DNA of 51,889 nt from positions 1-51,889 of the forward strand of contig JAGBIA010000055.1 of assembly GCA_017935225.1 (NCBI GenBank), read 5' to 3'. Below the pieces are notes generated by a model. The model saw only the letters and a program-made list of their open reading frames with translations. It ran no database searches and was not told the origin of the DNA. The position numbers and the translations under genes are program-made. Positions 1-7,692 of the stretch are shown here, one piece after another; the first letter of the stretch is position 1, and each line of letters opens with the position of its first letter. The DNA comes from Clostridia bacterium (GTDB lineage: Bacteria; Bacillota; Clostridia; Oscillospirales; CAG-272).

Positions 1-1
1 C

Positions 2-340
2 GTATATGAATACATCGAAAAAATAATAAATAACCGTATCAACGTAGATACGGCTATTACAAATCTTATAGGCAATATTATTGTTTTTCTTCCGATGGGA
101 GCTTTCCTGCCTTGCCTGTTTCAAAAAATGCGCAGCTTCAAAAAAACTGTATTAACAGTCTTTTTCATTGTGTTAGGCATAGAACTATTAGAAATCATTT
201 TGGCTATGGGCACATTTGATATAGATGACTTTATTTTTAATCTTGGCGGAGCAATGATAGGGTATGCTGTTATGTTAATTCCTGTTTTTCAAAAGATAAG
301 AAATAGCATTTTTGAAGAAAAATTCTCTCCTGAGAAATAG
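2..340 (+). CDS. VanZ-like membrane protein, C-terminal fragment (5' end outside window)
   Basis: The reading frame is open from the left edge (base 2) to a TAG at 338-340, so the gene begins upstream of the window. The visible part carries the pattern NLIGNIIVFLPMG, then hydrophobic segments and a late FIFNLGGAMIGY motif. This matches the C-terminal half of VanZ-like family proteins (small multi-pass membrane proteins; the namesake gives low-level teicoplanin resistance, but most members have no known role). An internal ATG at 95 is not the likely start because homology-like sequence continues upstream of it. It converges on the minus-strand defence-like operon and shares its AT-rich composition. 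The function is inferred from family pattern only. Confidence 0.75.
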   Translation, partial: VYEYIEKIINNRINVDTAITNLIGNIIVFLPMGAFLPCLFQKMRSFKKTVLTVFFIVLGIELLEIILAMGTFDIDDFIFNLGGAMIGYAVMLIPVFQKIRNSIFEEKFSPEK

Positions 341-490
341 GAGAAAAATTTTTTTAATTATAACATATTTTTGATAAAATGTGTGAATGAACAGCAAAAA
401 TGCGAGCACAGTACGCTAGTTTTTTGAAACATTTATTTCTATGCGATCACATCTTGTATAGCTGATTAACAGAGTGAATAACATAAAACA

Positions 491-529
491 CAACGCCGAA
501 AGTGACCGTAATGGATACTCTCGGCGTTG
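491..529 (-). terminator. Hairpin terminator candidate after the PIN-protein gene
   Basis: A 9-bp perfect stem (CAACGCCGA / TCGGCGTTG) with further partial pairing lies 62 bases past the stop of the minus-strand gene at 591. On the minus strand it is followed by a moderately T-rich TGTTTTATGT. It also sits between convergent genes, so it could serve both. The rest of 341-590 holds nothing else that I can recognise. Confidence 0.6.
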
Positions 530-590
530 CTTGGTTTAGTTACTATATTGGTATTTGCTTATTTGCTATGATTGAAAATGCAAAATGCTT

Positions 591-3500
591 CTATTGTTTT
601 GATTCTCTAAAATATTTAAGTAAAAAAGATGTGATTATCCATTTTAACGTTGTATGTAGATTAACTTTTTGATCAATGACCTGCTGATAAATGCATAGAA
701 AATATGAGCGCTGTTCCAATATATTAAAAATCTTATCAAATAAATCAATAATAGACAATGAATACTGTCCGAGTGTTTCCTCACTATCAGCTTGAGAAAA
801 ACAGTCAGATACCCATTTAAGAAAATTCATAGTTATTGGAGATATATAATTCAATTCCAAAAGGGTAGCCACTTTGTCCATTATGAAGTCAAATGAATAT
901 CCCAAACAAATCAACATATCCATTGCGGTTGGGGCATCTATGTCCTCAGAACGCATATATTTGCGCATAAACAAATCATCACAGCAAACCAAGCAATCCT
1001 TCCTTTTGGCCCAAACTACCGCCTCTATATTGGGAATGCCGAGTGCATTTGAATTGCTTTGAATATCCGCAGGATAATCATTTGGCAAAATTGGATCCAA
1101 TGCTTCACCCCAATTAGCCCATTCATTTAGACACGCAAAATATCGATTCATATTTCTCATGCTTTCTGGAGTGTTTTCGATCATATAAGGTTGTCCATCA
1201 TCTTTAAAACCTAAAACAGCTGACGTATTGTCATTTCTGTGCTCTCGGGAAAACAAATCAAGTTCTACTTTCAATGCATTTGGAACATAGAATTTTACAC
1301 AAGAATTATTTCCTGTTGGAGGATGAATTCCAAGGGCGCTAAAAACACCTACAACAGATGGTGTTAAGATGCAATCCTTACTAATTTCCACTCCGTCAGT
1401 GCCAGACCAAAATGGCATATTTTCGTCATAAAGCAGTGCATAAAGTGATTTATAGTAGGGCTTTCCTATAGCATATGCAAATAGTTCAATCGGCAAGCCG
1501 GGATTGAGCGTTTTATATTTTTCAAGCATCTCATTGATATGATTGCTGCGCTCTTCTCCCGATTTCCTCATTTCATCAAAGAAAGCACTTAAGTTTTCTG
1601 TATCAATTTCAACTCGCTTCATAACCTTATGTTCTTGGAGGACTTGAATACAGTAGTTTAAAACAACAGTATCTTCTGAGCAAATTTCTTCAACTGTATA
1701 GTTGCCATCATTTAGTTCGACAAAATCTCCATTTTTCAACCCCAACAACGCGAAAGACAATTGACTATTCGGCAAAACATGACTATATCCGTTAAAATCA
1801 TTTGTATTTTCAATGATCTTGACATCTTCATTGTGAAGCCAAATTTGAAGTTTTTCTTCTATACTTTGTTCTTCTGTACTTTCTTTTGTTAAAATGCAAC
1901 AAGTTCTCGGTTCGATACTGCTTGGAGATATCGTATCATCTCGATGTCCCAATAGTTCAGCAACAAAAGCACAGCATAGTCCCTCATGGTATTTGCCGTT
2001 GCAATTTATCAAGCCTTGCAAAAAGGCTTTGTGGCTTTCTTGTTTTTTTTCTTGCCGTGCATATGTTACTCCAGAAATATAGAGTAAGTCTACATTATCA
2101 TGATTATATGCAAAATGTAATATTTCATCATCAACAAAGATTTTTCTGTTAATTCTCGATGCTAAAACAGCTTGAGCATATTGTGGAGTAGGGGTTATTC
2201 TGAACGCGCTTTCAAATAATTCCATGCCTAATCCTGGTAAATTATTTTCCGAAATTACTCCTTTGCAGTACATGAAGTGAGCATTGTTGCCATATATACC
2301 TTCAAGTTTTTCAATCAATGAAGCACATACTTCAAATTGATCTTCATGTGAAATTAACACCTTCAAGCGCAGAAACATTATGAATGGATCTTTGTCTTGA
2401 TATTTTTCCAAGATTTCAGAAGCTTCTAACCATCTGTTTTTACTGACAAGTAGTTGCGCTAAATCTCGCAAATTCATAACAGCTATGTCGTGTGATGGAT
2501 TAAGCGTCTCTGTAACCGCAGTTTGCAAATATTCATCCTCTTTCCCATTAGCCTGCTTTATACAAACTTGAGTTAGGAAAATATTATATGGCAAAACTAA
2601 GGAGGCAAAGATAGAAATAGATCTAATTGTATCAAAAGCTGCTTCTTCACCGGAAACGCAACAAAGAGCTTCATAATACGCAACAATTGCTACAATTTCT
2701 TTTTGTAGAAGTTCTTCTTTTTCTCTTATACAAGTTATCACAAATTCTGGAGATTTTGTGGATATATGGCTCAGATACGCTGACCACAATTTGTCATCGT
2801 TAGTTTCATCGCAAAATGATTTTAATTCTTTTGCATTTACACTATTATCTATAAAATGAGCAGAATACCAATGCTTTTTTGCTTGAGGAGTTTTCTTCAT
2901 ATGTGAATCAAGTCGATTGTAGTATAAATCAAACTCATCGATTGATAAAAATTTCGCACAGGTCAAAAGAGTGTCAATGTATTCAACCTGTAAACTATCA
3001 ATGACTTGACTAAAAAAAGTGGAGAATTCAAGCAACTTGTTTATCTGGCAACGCATTTCCATTACATTAAAATCTGGAGCACTAAATGAATCATAGAAAG
3101 CAAGCAGAGCATTCGTTTCCTCGATTAGCCAACGAACCCATGTTGTAGGATTTAATTGATTAATCTTGGAATATGCTGATAACATTGCCGTTCTATTGCA
3201 ATCTTTTTTTGAATAATTTGCAAACAACCAAAGTGCTGCTTCATTTGTTAGATATTCATCCTTTAATGTACCATCAGCATTTGTGATATGTTTTACATCA
3301 CTTGAATCATCCGAAATATAAGCACTAACCAAAGAAGATAATTTTGAATCTGCAATGAAGGACAACAAGATCTTCAATGCTGATTTTTGCTCCATTTGTA
3401 TCAAAAATGTTACCACATTTTTGGTAAGATCAGCGATAGGGTTATCTCTAACAAATTGCACACAGAGCGTATCAATATCATGTTGAGAAGCGGTAAAGCA

Positions 3501-4160
3501 ACTAAAGTAAATATTTAGTGCTGTACAATAACTACGATCACGATCATCTATTTGATTTTCAAACAAATGGCTCAAAGGGGTGATTGAAGAAAAATTGCCA
3601 GTCAAAATCATTTGAGCTAAAATATCGTATATTTTAATCGTATTAGAAAATGATAATTTATTTTGAGATTGCGCCAGTATATCCTTAATGCTCTGAATAT
3701 CTTCCTCGAGCCTTTTATGCTCTCTTCGCTCTTCTTCTCGATTAGATATTTGCTGTTGGTATATAATTCTGCCTTCCATGCTTAATTGCGAGATGACAGA
3801 TTGATATGTTTCGATTACAGTTTGCTGAATTAGAGGAGTGAGTGTCTTTTGCTCAAGTTTTAATGATGAATTTGCGCTGTAAAAATCCTCAACGATTCTA
3901 TCTGTATATGCAGCCATAACAGACCAGTTGCATGATGCTTGATCATGAGCATAAACTCCCTCTTTTCCAAGAAAACGGTCAAGTTGCTCATATTCAAAAT
4001 CATCCAAATGCCCGCTCAGGTATTCTCGGACTTTTTCATCAGTTTTCAAAAGCGATTTATTAGATAAGCGTTTTGCCAAAGCCTCTGTGCCCTTGTCGAT
4101 TCCTAAAGATGCTGCGCTTTGCAATACGAACCCTGCAGCTCCAGTCAATAATGCTTCCAT
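591..4160 (-). CDS. Large TPR-like / GreA-C-like / PIN-like protein, putative conflict-system effector or regulator
   Basis: About 1189 aa from the ATG at 4160, chosen because GGAAG stands 7 nt upstream; the frame stays open to 4295 with other possible starts. Numbering below follows the 4295 frame. The N-terminus has a short hydrophobic patch (about 46-65) and a charged coiled-coil-like stretch (about 185-205). A long alpha-helical repeat region (about 210-790) looks TPR-like. Residues about 836-875 contain LPNSQLSFALLGLKNGD followed by a YTVEEI strand, which resembles the C-terminal FKBP-like domain of GreA/GreB. The last part, about 965-1150, has a hydrophobic strand after D974 and CLVCCDDLFMRKY near 1101-1113, resembling a PIN nuclease fold with its late acidic residue. 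PIN domains are metal-dependent RNases; here activity is inferred, since a full acidic quartet cannot be assigned by eye. It is the last gene of the HEPN / tRNA-like operon. No transmembrane anchor or signal peptide is obvious. Confidence 0.7.
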   Translation of the reverse strand: MEALLTGAAGFVLQSAASLGIDKGTEALAKRLSNKSLLKTDEKVREYLSGHLDDFEYEQLDRFLGKEGVYAHDQASCNWSVMAAYTDRIVEDFYSANSSLKLEQKTLTPLIQQTVIETYQSVISQLSMEGRIIYQQQISNREEERREHKRLEEDIQSIKDILAQSQNKLSFSNTIKIYDILAQMILTGNFSSITPLSHLFENQIDDRDRSYCTALNIYFSCFTASQHDIDTLCVQFVRDNPIADLTKNVVTFLIQMEQKSALKILLSFIADSKLSSLVSAYISDDSSDVKHITNADGTLKDEYLTNEAALWLFANYSKKDCNRTAMLSAYSKINQLNPTTWVRWLIEETNALLAFYDSFSAPDFNVMEMRCQINKLLEFSTFFSQVIDSLQVEYIDTLLTCAKFLSIDEFDLYYNRLDSHMKKTPQAKKHWYSAHFIDNSVNAKELKSFCDETNDDKLWSAYLSHISTKSPEFVITCIREKEELLQKEIVAIVAYYEALCCVSGEEAAFDTIRSISIFASLVLPYNIFLTQVCIKQANGKEDEYLQTAVTETLNPSHDIAVMNLRDLAQLLVSKNRWLEASEILEKYQDKDPFIMFLRLKVLISHEDQFEVCASLIEKLEGIYGNNAHFMYCKGVISENNLPGLGMELFESAFRITPTPQYAQAVLASRINRKIFVDDEILHFAYNHDNVDLLYISGVTYARQEKKQESHKAFLQGLINCNGKYHEGLCCAFVAELLGHRDDTISPSSIEPRTCCILTKESTEEQSIEEKLQIWLHNEDVKIIENTNDFNGYSHVLPNSQLSFALLGLKNGDFVELNDGNYTVEEICSEDTVVLNYCIQVLQEHKVMKRVEIDTENLSAFFDEMRKSGEERSNHINEMLEKYKTLNPGLPIELFAYAIGKPYYKSLYALLYDENMPFWSGTDGVEISKDCILTPSVVGVFSALGIHPPTGNNSCVKFYVPNALKVELDLFSREHRNDNTSAVLGFKDDGQPYMIENTPESMRNMNRYFACLNEWANWGEALDPILPNDYPADIQSNSNALGIPNIEAVVWAKRKDCLVCCDDLFMRKYMRSEDIDAPTAMDMLICLGYSFDFIMDKVATLLELNYISPITMNFLKWVSDCFSQADSEETLGQYSLSIIDLFDKIFNILEQRSYFLCIYQQVIDQKVNLHTTLKWIITSFLLKYFRESKQ

Positions 4161-4370
4161 TGATTTTCTTCCAACATGTTTTTTCATTAAACACGCTCTC
4201 GTGAGACTTGGAAAATGATGAACATTGTTTATTCCTATTCCGAATTTCCAGAAGCGCTTGATGAGAGTGTGAGTTTCATTTTCCTGATTTTTCAAAAAAC
4301 TGCGCGTGATTCAATCATTCCAATTTATATATTTATATCACGAAAATGTGAATTTTCTACAATGATCACA

Positions 4371-4399
4371 GCCGAGAGATATCATTGGTTTCTCTCGGC
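4371..4399 (-). terminator. Inverted repeat between the HEPN gene and the PIN gene
   Basis: A perfect 9-bp inverted repeat, GCCGAGAGA / TCTCTCGGC, with an 11-nt loop lies in the 282-bp gap between the stop of the HEPN-like gene (4443) and the start of the PIN-like gene (4160). No strong U-tract follows on either strand. It may be an attenuator or an RNA-processing hairpin rather than a full terminator. If it terminates, the large gene needs its own promoter in 4161-4370, which is AT-rich. Confidence 0.4.
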
Positions 4400-4442
4400 C
4401 ATGTCTGTTAAATTGGATTATAAAAATTGCCCCTTAACCATC

Positions 4443-5693
4443 TTATTTGTATAATCCTTGTATCTTCCATGGTATAAGAATCCAAGTCCCGTTGTTTTTC
4501 CAAGGATATCCCATATTGCCGTCTTCTTGTTGATATGAGCAACCAAATTCAAAGCGTTCTGTGTGATTGACATTATTGGTTTCCCATTTCACTAATACAA
4601 CTATTTTAGTTAGTGCAAGCGCGCGTTCTTCTATTTCTTCCAATTCATACGAAATCAATTTTTTATGCTCGAAAAGTTTCCTGCATTCTCCGGCACGTTT
4701 TTTGTCAGATTGCTCATATGAGAAAACATTTTTGAACCAAACAGATAATGCGCCATAATTATTGGCACGCCAAGCATCAAAAGCGTTAATTAGCGGTAGT
4801 AGATATGGGAAATCCTTGCATTCCGCTATTGTTGGTGTTGCAGAAATAGTTTCTCCGATTTTAATATCTCGCTTGACCCATTTTTGTATTTCTTGCCTAT
4901 CAATAGCATTTTGCTTTATCTTTTTCAATGACTCTGAAATAGGGGGCGGGTTGCACTCTTTTTCAAATTTTTGTTTTCGAACATCTTCGCTGTCTTTCAT
5001 ATTTATCCAATCAGCTAAAGCAAACATTAACGATATACATTTACAAGAGACATATTTGTTGGCATAATTTAAATCTCGACCATGCAAAATGCCATTACGA
5101 TAGGGCAATCGAATTTCGTCGTGGTTGGTTTTGTTTCTGCCCTTGTTAAATATATCTTTTAATTTTGTCAGCCCGTCGCTACAGCCCACTAAGCAATCCC
5201 ATGCGGAAACATCGGTTCCTTCTGCAAAGAACCCTTTGCTTTTAGTGTAATCATTAACTGCACCATCAATAATAATTAGGAACAGAGGGATACTTGCATG
5301 ATAGCGCTCAGCAAAATGATCATCAAATGCGCATTTTATTAATTCGTATCGTTCCCGAAAGGGCTTGGCTTTATTTTTCAACCAATGCATAATATCTTTT
5401 ACATCGGTTTGATAGTATTGAATTAGTACCTGTTCACCAGCATCAAGCCCGTCCGCTTCATATGCTTTGACTGCGTTCTCCATAAGTGGCATATTCATAG
5501 AGTCATATGCACACCATCCTGCATCAGAAAAGTATTTATTAAAAGATTCAATCAAATGAATCATATTAGCCAAATTTGCTTCTAACTCCTTTATCTGTTG
5601 ACGTTTTTCCTTGGGCAAAAATGCAGATAACCATTTTGATGCTTTTATGTCATTCTGTAATTTAATAATGCTATGTAAATTGTCATTTGGCAT
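4443..5693 (-). CDS. HEPN-like protein with RX4H motif (416 aa), putative ribonuclease
   Basis: I do not recognise a named family, but residues 199-204 read R-N-G-I-L-H, followed by GRDLNYAN and a long helix. This is the RX4H active-site pattern of HEPN RNases, in the usual setting at the end of one helix and the start of the next. The N-terminus (1-60) is helical and charged. The C-terminal third (about 300-416) looks like a separate small domain. HEPN proteins act as RNA-cleaving toxins in many toxin-antitoxin and abortive-infection systems (RnlA, LsoA, PrrC, AbiF, Cas13). The ATG at 5693 has a strong AAGGAGG nine bases upstream. The gene starts 36 nt after the encoded CCA of a tRNA-like RNA, so both probably share a transcript. 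Composition is AT-rich compared with the housekeeping genes to the right. The nuclease role is inferred from the motif. Confidence 0.7.
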   Translation of the reverse strand: MPNDNLHSIIKLQNDIKASKWLSAFLPKEKRQQIKELEANLANMIHLIESFNKYFSDAGWCAYDSMNMPLMENAVKAYEADGLDAGEQVLIQYYQTDVKDIMHWLKNKAKPFRERYELIKCAFDDHFAERYHASIPLFLIIIDGAVNDYTKSKGFFAEGTDVSAWDCLVGCSDGLTKLKDIFNKGRNKTNHDEIRLPYRNGILHGRDLNYANKYVSCKCISLMFALADWINMKDSEDVRKQKFEKECNPPPISESLKKIKQNAIDRQEIQKWVKRDIKIGETISATPTIAECKDFPYLLPLINAFDAWRANNYGALSVWFKNVFSYEQSDKKRAGECRKLFEHKKLISYELEEIEERALALTKIVVLVKWETNNVNHTERFEFGCSYQQEDGNMGYPWKNNGTWILIPWKIQGLYK

Positions 5694-5728
5694 TTCAACA
5701 TCCTCCTTCAGAAGAACTCAAGCAAAAA

Positions 5729-5835
5729 TGGTGAGGCACCGAGGATTCGAACCTCGATCTTCCCCTTCATAAACACACCTCCGAGCACGAGATGTGCTTA
5801 TGAAGGGGGATGCTTTACCGTTAAGCGAATGCCTC
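5729..5835 (-). ncRNA. tRNA-like RNA with a 20-bp extended anticodon stem and encoded CCA
   Basis: Read on the minus strand, this folds as a complete tRNA outside the anticodon arm. The acceptor is GAGGCAT (5835-5829) with GTGCCTC (5739-5733), then discriminator A and CCA. The D arm is GCTT/AAGC (5826-5823, 5815-5812) with a loop containing GG. The T arm is CGAGG/CCTCG with loop TTCGAAT, which keeps T54, T55, C56, A58. The anticodon arm is replaced by a continuous helix, 5808-5789 pairing with 5762-5781: 20 bp, of which two are G.U, closed by the 7-nt loop GTGCTCG (5788-5782). Loop position 2 is U, as at U33, so the formal triplet would be GCU. The two non-Watson-Crick pairs are wobbles only in minus-strand RNA (A.C on the plus strand), which supports this strand as the functional one. 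It starts 10 nt after the upstream HEPN stop and ends 36 nt before the next HEPN start. It may be released from the operon mRNA by RNase P-type processing. Confidence 0.85.
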
Positions 5836-5845
5836 ATTTTCACCA

Positions 5846-6610
5846 TTAGCCCAGCAGTTTATGCACTTCTTGCTCCCAATTCACATTCGTGAGTTCTGGA
5901 TATAATAAACCGATGAAATATTTCATTTTTTTCGCTGCTCTTGAATGAGAACTGGGCTCTTGAAAATGCTTGATTAAATCTATCAAATTTCCTTTGTAGG
6001 CTTCAACAATAGTATTTATATCGTATTGACTCTTGTTAAAAATGTACTTTGCAACATTATAAGCTGCTCTTGAAAATAGAACTTGATCGTCAAATGTGAG
6101 AGAATCCAAACTATTTGGAGCATTTAATTTCGAATTGTCCGTGGTCTTAATTAGTGCATATTTGTTTTTCAAGGCGGCAGATGCAGCTCCATTATGAACT
6201 ATACAATTCCTAACCAAACGATAATATTGACAAATTATGATATCGTTTTTAATGTCGTTTTCTATACTTGAAAAGGCAACATTTAGTGTCCATTCCAACC
6301 AATCGTCTTCGCTCGTTATTTCAATTTCTGTGATATTGGTAGGAGAACCGGCGAGATGTCTGAATGATTTGAGAAAATTTTCAAAACAGGAATTAACACT
6401 TACTATATAACTTTTACTAATTCTGCACATATAATCTTCTGCGAGAGCAGATACATTTAGTTGTACGCTTTTTGCTAATCCCTGTAAATTGTTTTTTAAA
6501 ATTTCGCCATGATCTTTTTCAGTCATCCTGACTGACAATTCCATATATTGATTTGTGGCATTAACATATCCTAATTCGTTTTTAAATGCAGAAAAAATAT
6601 TCTCAATCAT
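5846..6610 (-). CDS. HEPN-like protein with RX4H motif (254 aa)
   Basis: The second HEPN-type protein of the operon, all-helical in appearance. Residues 134-139 (counting from the ATG at 6610) read R-N-C-I-V-H and sit after a YYRLV helix, the RX4H motif typical of HEPN nucleases; N directly after R is the commonest form. A GTG at 6622 is also in frame, but the ATG at 6610 has AAAGGTG nine bases upstream and is the better start. A promoter lies just upstream (6647-6675). The gene is first in the operon and its stop is 10 nt before the tRNA-like RNA. No signal peptide or membrane segment. It resembles MAE_28990/MAE_18760-type HEPN proteins in general form only. It could be the toxin, an inactive antitoxin-like partner, or the binding protein for the tRNA mimic. 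Confidence 0.65.
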   Translation of the reverse strand: MIENIFSAFKNELGYVNATNQYMELSVRMTEKDHGEILKNNLQGLAKSVQLNVSALAEDYMCRISKSYIVSVNSCFENFLKSFRHLAGSPTNITEIEITSEDDWLEWTLNVAFSSIENDIKNDIIICQYYRLVRNCIVHNGAASAALKNKYALIKTTDNSKLNAPNSLDSLTFDDQVLFSRAAYNVAKYIFNKSQYDINTIVEAYKGNLIDLIKHFQEPSSHSRAAKKMKYFIGLLYPELTNVNWEQEVHKLLG

Positions 6611-6646
6611 CGCCTTACACACCTTTGAATATATAACTACAAAACA

Positions 6647-6675
6647 ATTATACCATAAAAATGTAAATAAATCTA
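6647..6675 (-). promoter_or_regulatory. Promoter of the HEPN / tRNA-like operon
   Basis: On the minus strand there is a perfect TATAAT at 6652-6647 with a weak TAGATT box 17 bp upstream (6675-6670). Transcription would start near 6640, about 30 nt before the ATG at 6610. The -10 is convincing and the -35 poor, so the promoter may be activator-dependent or weak. Confidence 0.5.
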
Positions 6676-6710
6676 CAGTTTATGCTCAAAAAACGTTTCA
6701 ACATAGAATC

Positions 6711-6742
6711 GGGCGCACAAATCATTCTCGACTTGTACGCCC
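6711..6742 (-). terminator. Hairpin directly after cotJC
   Basis: The inverted repeat GGGCGcACAA / TTGTaCGCCC (one mismatch) abuts the cotJC stop codon at 6743. No U-tract follows, so its efficiency is uncertain. It also marks the compositional border between the AT-rich island on the left and the more GC-rich chromosome on the right. Confidence 0.5.
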
Positions 6743-7324
6743 TTAAATTATTCTATTTTTGTCAGCAGCTCCGCATCCATTCCACCTTGATTGTACTCGT
6801 TCGGCAAAGCGCTGATAATGCACGATCTCGCGCTCGCGGAGGAATTTGATCACGTCGTTGACGTCGGGGTCGTCAGACAAACGCAGGATATTGTCATAGG
6901 TCGTGCGCGCCTTCTGCTCAGCGGCGAGGTCCTCGTTAAGATCAGTGAGGATATCGCCCTTGACGCCGACGTATTTCATATCAAACGGCACGCCCGATGC
7001 GGCGACGGGATACGCGCCGGTGGTATGATCTACGAAATACGCCGCGAATGGAGTTCCGTCGATCTGCTCAAGCGTGAGATTTTTGGTGAGCTGATGGATG
7101 ATTGCAGCCACCATCTCGAGATGCGCGAGCTCCTCGGTGCCCACATCGGTCAGGATTCCCGTGACCTTATCATACGGGCAGGAATATCTCTGATGCAGAT
7201 ATCGCATCGACGCGCCCATCTCGCCGTCGGGGCCTCCGAGCTGTGAGATTATCACATTCGCGAGCTTAGGATTGGGATTTTTTATCTTTACGGGGTACTG
7301 AAGCTTCTTGTCATAAGTCCACAT
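6743..7324 (-). CDS. cotJC: CotJC, manganese-catalase-type spore coat protein
   Basis: 193 aa, the usual length. The N-terminus MWTYDKKLQYPV and the segment TEELAHLEMVAA (about residue 64) are typical of CotJC and carry Glu/His residues of the di-manganese site. The family is related to Mn-catalase and is an outer spore component in Bacillus and Clostridioides; detoxification of peroxide is its expected activity. It is the third gene of cotJABC, starting 23 nt after cotJB, with a GGAAAGGACGG Shine-Dalgarno region. A second ligand region, DLNEDLAAEQKA, is present near 130. I infer sporulation-specific expression from the operon, not from a proven promoter. Confidence 0.93.
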   Translation of the reverse strand: MWTYDKKLQYPVKIKNPNPKLANVIISQLGGPDGEMGASMRYLHQRYSCPYDKVTGILTDVGTEELAHLEMVAAIIHQLTKNLTLEQIDGTPFAAYFVDHTTGAYPVAASGVPFDMKYVGVKGDILTDLNEDLAAEQKARTTYDNILRLSDDPDVNDVIKFLREREIVHYQRFAERVQSRWNGCGAADKNRII

Positions 7325-7347
7325 AATGCTTTCCGTCCTTTCCTCGA

Positions 7348-7692
7348 TTATACGTTAGCTTCATATTCCCAGGGCCACGGCGAGTCGATCCACCGCCAGC
7401 TATCTGTGGAATTATCTGTTGCGCTCATCGGCATACCCGCGTCGGCAAGCTTTTCCCGAAGCTCGCGGCGCTCGGCTACGAGCTTCTTATAATATTCAAG
7501 TGCCGCCTTGCAGTGCGGATAGGCATCGAGGTAGAGCATTGTATCGACTATAGCGAAGTCGACCTTGCGCAACTTTTTGAGGAGCGACGCGGTGTTTGTG
7601 TTGATACCGCCGCCCTGCGAATTGCAGCCGCCACCCTGCGAATTGCAGGCGGTGCAATCGTTTCTGTTATATCTCATCCGTCTTTCAACCAT
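7348..7692 (-). CDS. cotJB: CotJB, spore coat protein
   Basis: 114 aa. The core LLKKLRKVDFAIVDTMLYLD followed by AYPHCKAALEYYKKL is the characteristic CotJB domain, and the C-terminal WIDSPWPWE is also typical. The ATG at 7692 has AAAGGAGG eight bases upstream and overlaps the end of cotJA by 8 nt, which suggests translational coupling. An unusual N-terminal extension contains a short tandem repeat, CNSQGGG twice in a row (DNA about 7613-7654), rich in Cys and Gly and not part of the standard domain. The protein is thought to assemble with CotJA and CotJC in the coat. Confidence 0.9.
   Translation of the reverse strand: MVERRMRYNRNDCTACNSQGGGCNSQGGGINTNTASLLKKLRKVDFAIVDTMLYLDAYPHCKAALEYYKKLVAERRELREKLADAGMPMSATDNSTDSWRWIDSPWPWEYEANV

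Noticed and set aside
5762-5810. TTCATAA at 5804-5798 read as a normal Met anticodon loop with a 30-nt insertion after it
   Set aside because: The bases around it pair perfectly with 5762-5781 in a continuous 20-bp helix, and no 5-bp stem forms with the sequence directly after TTCATAA. The extended-arm fold explains far more pairs.
5729-5835. The tRNA-like element as an ordinary tRNA pseudogene
   Set aside because: Acceptor, D and T stems, T-loop bases and CCA are all intact, and the two imperfect pairs of the long stem are wobbles on the same strand. A decaying gene would show unpaired changes.
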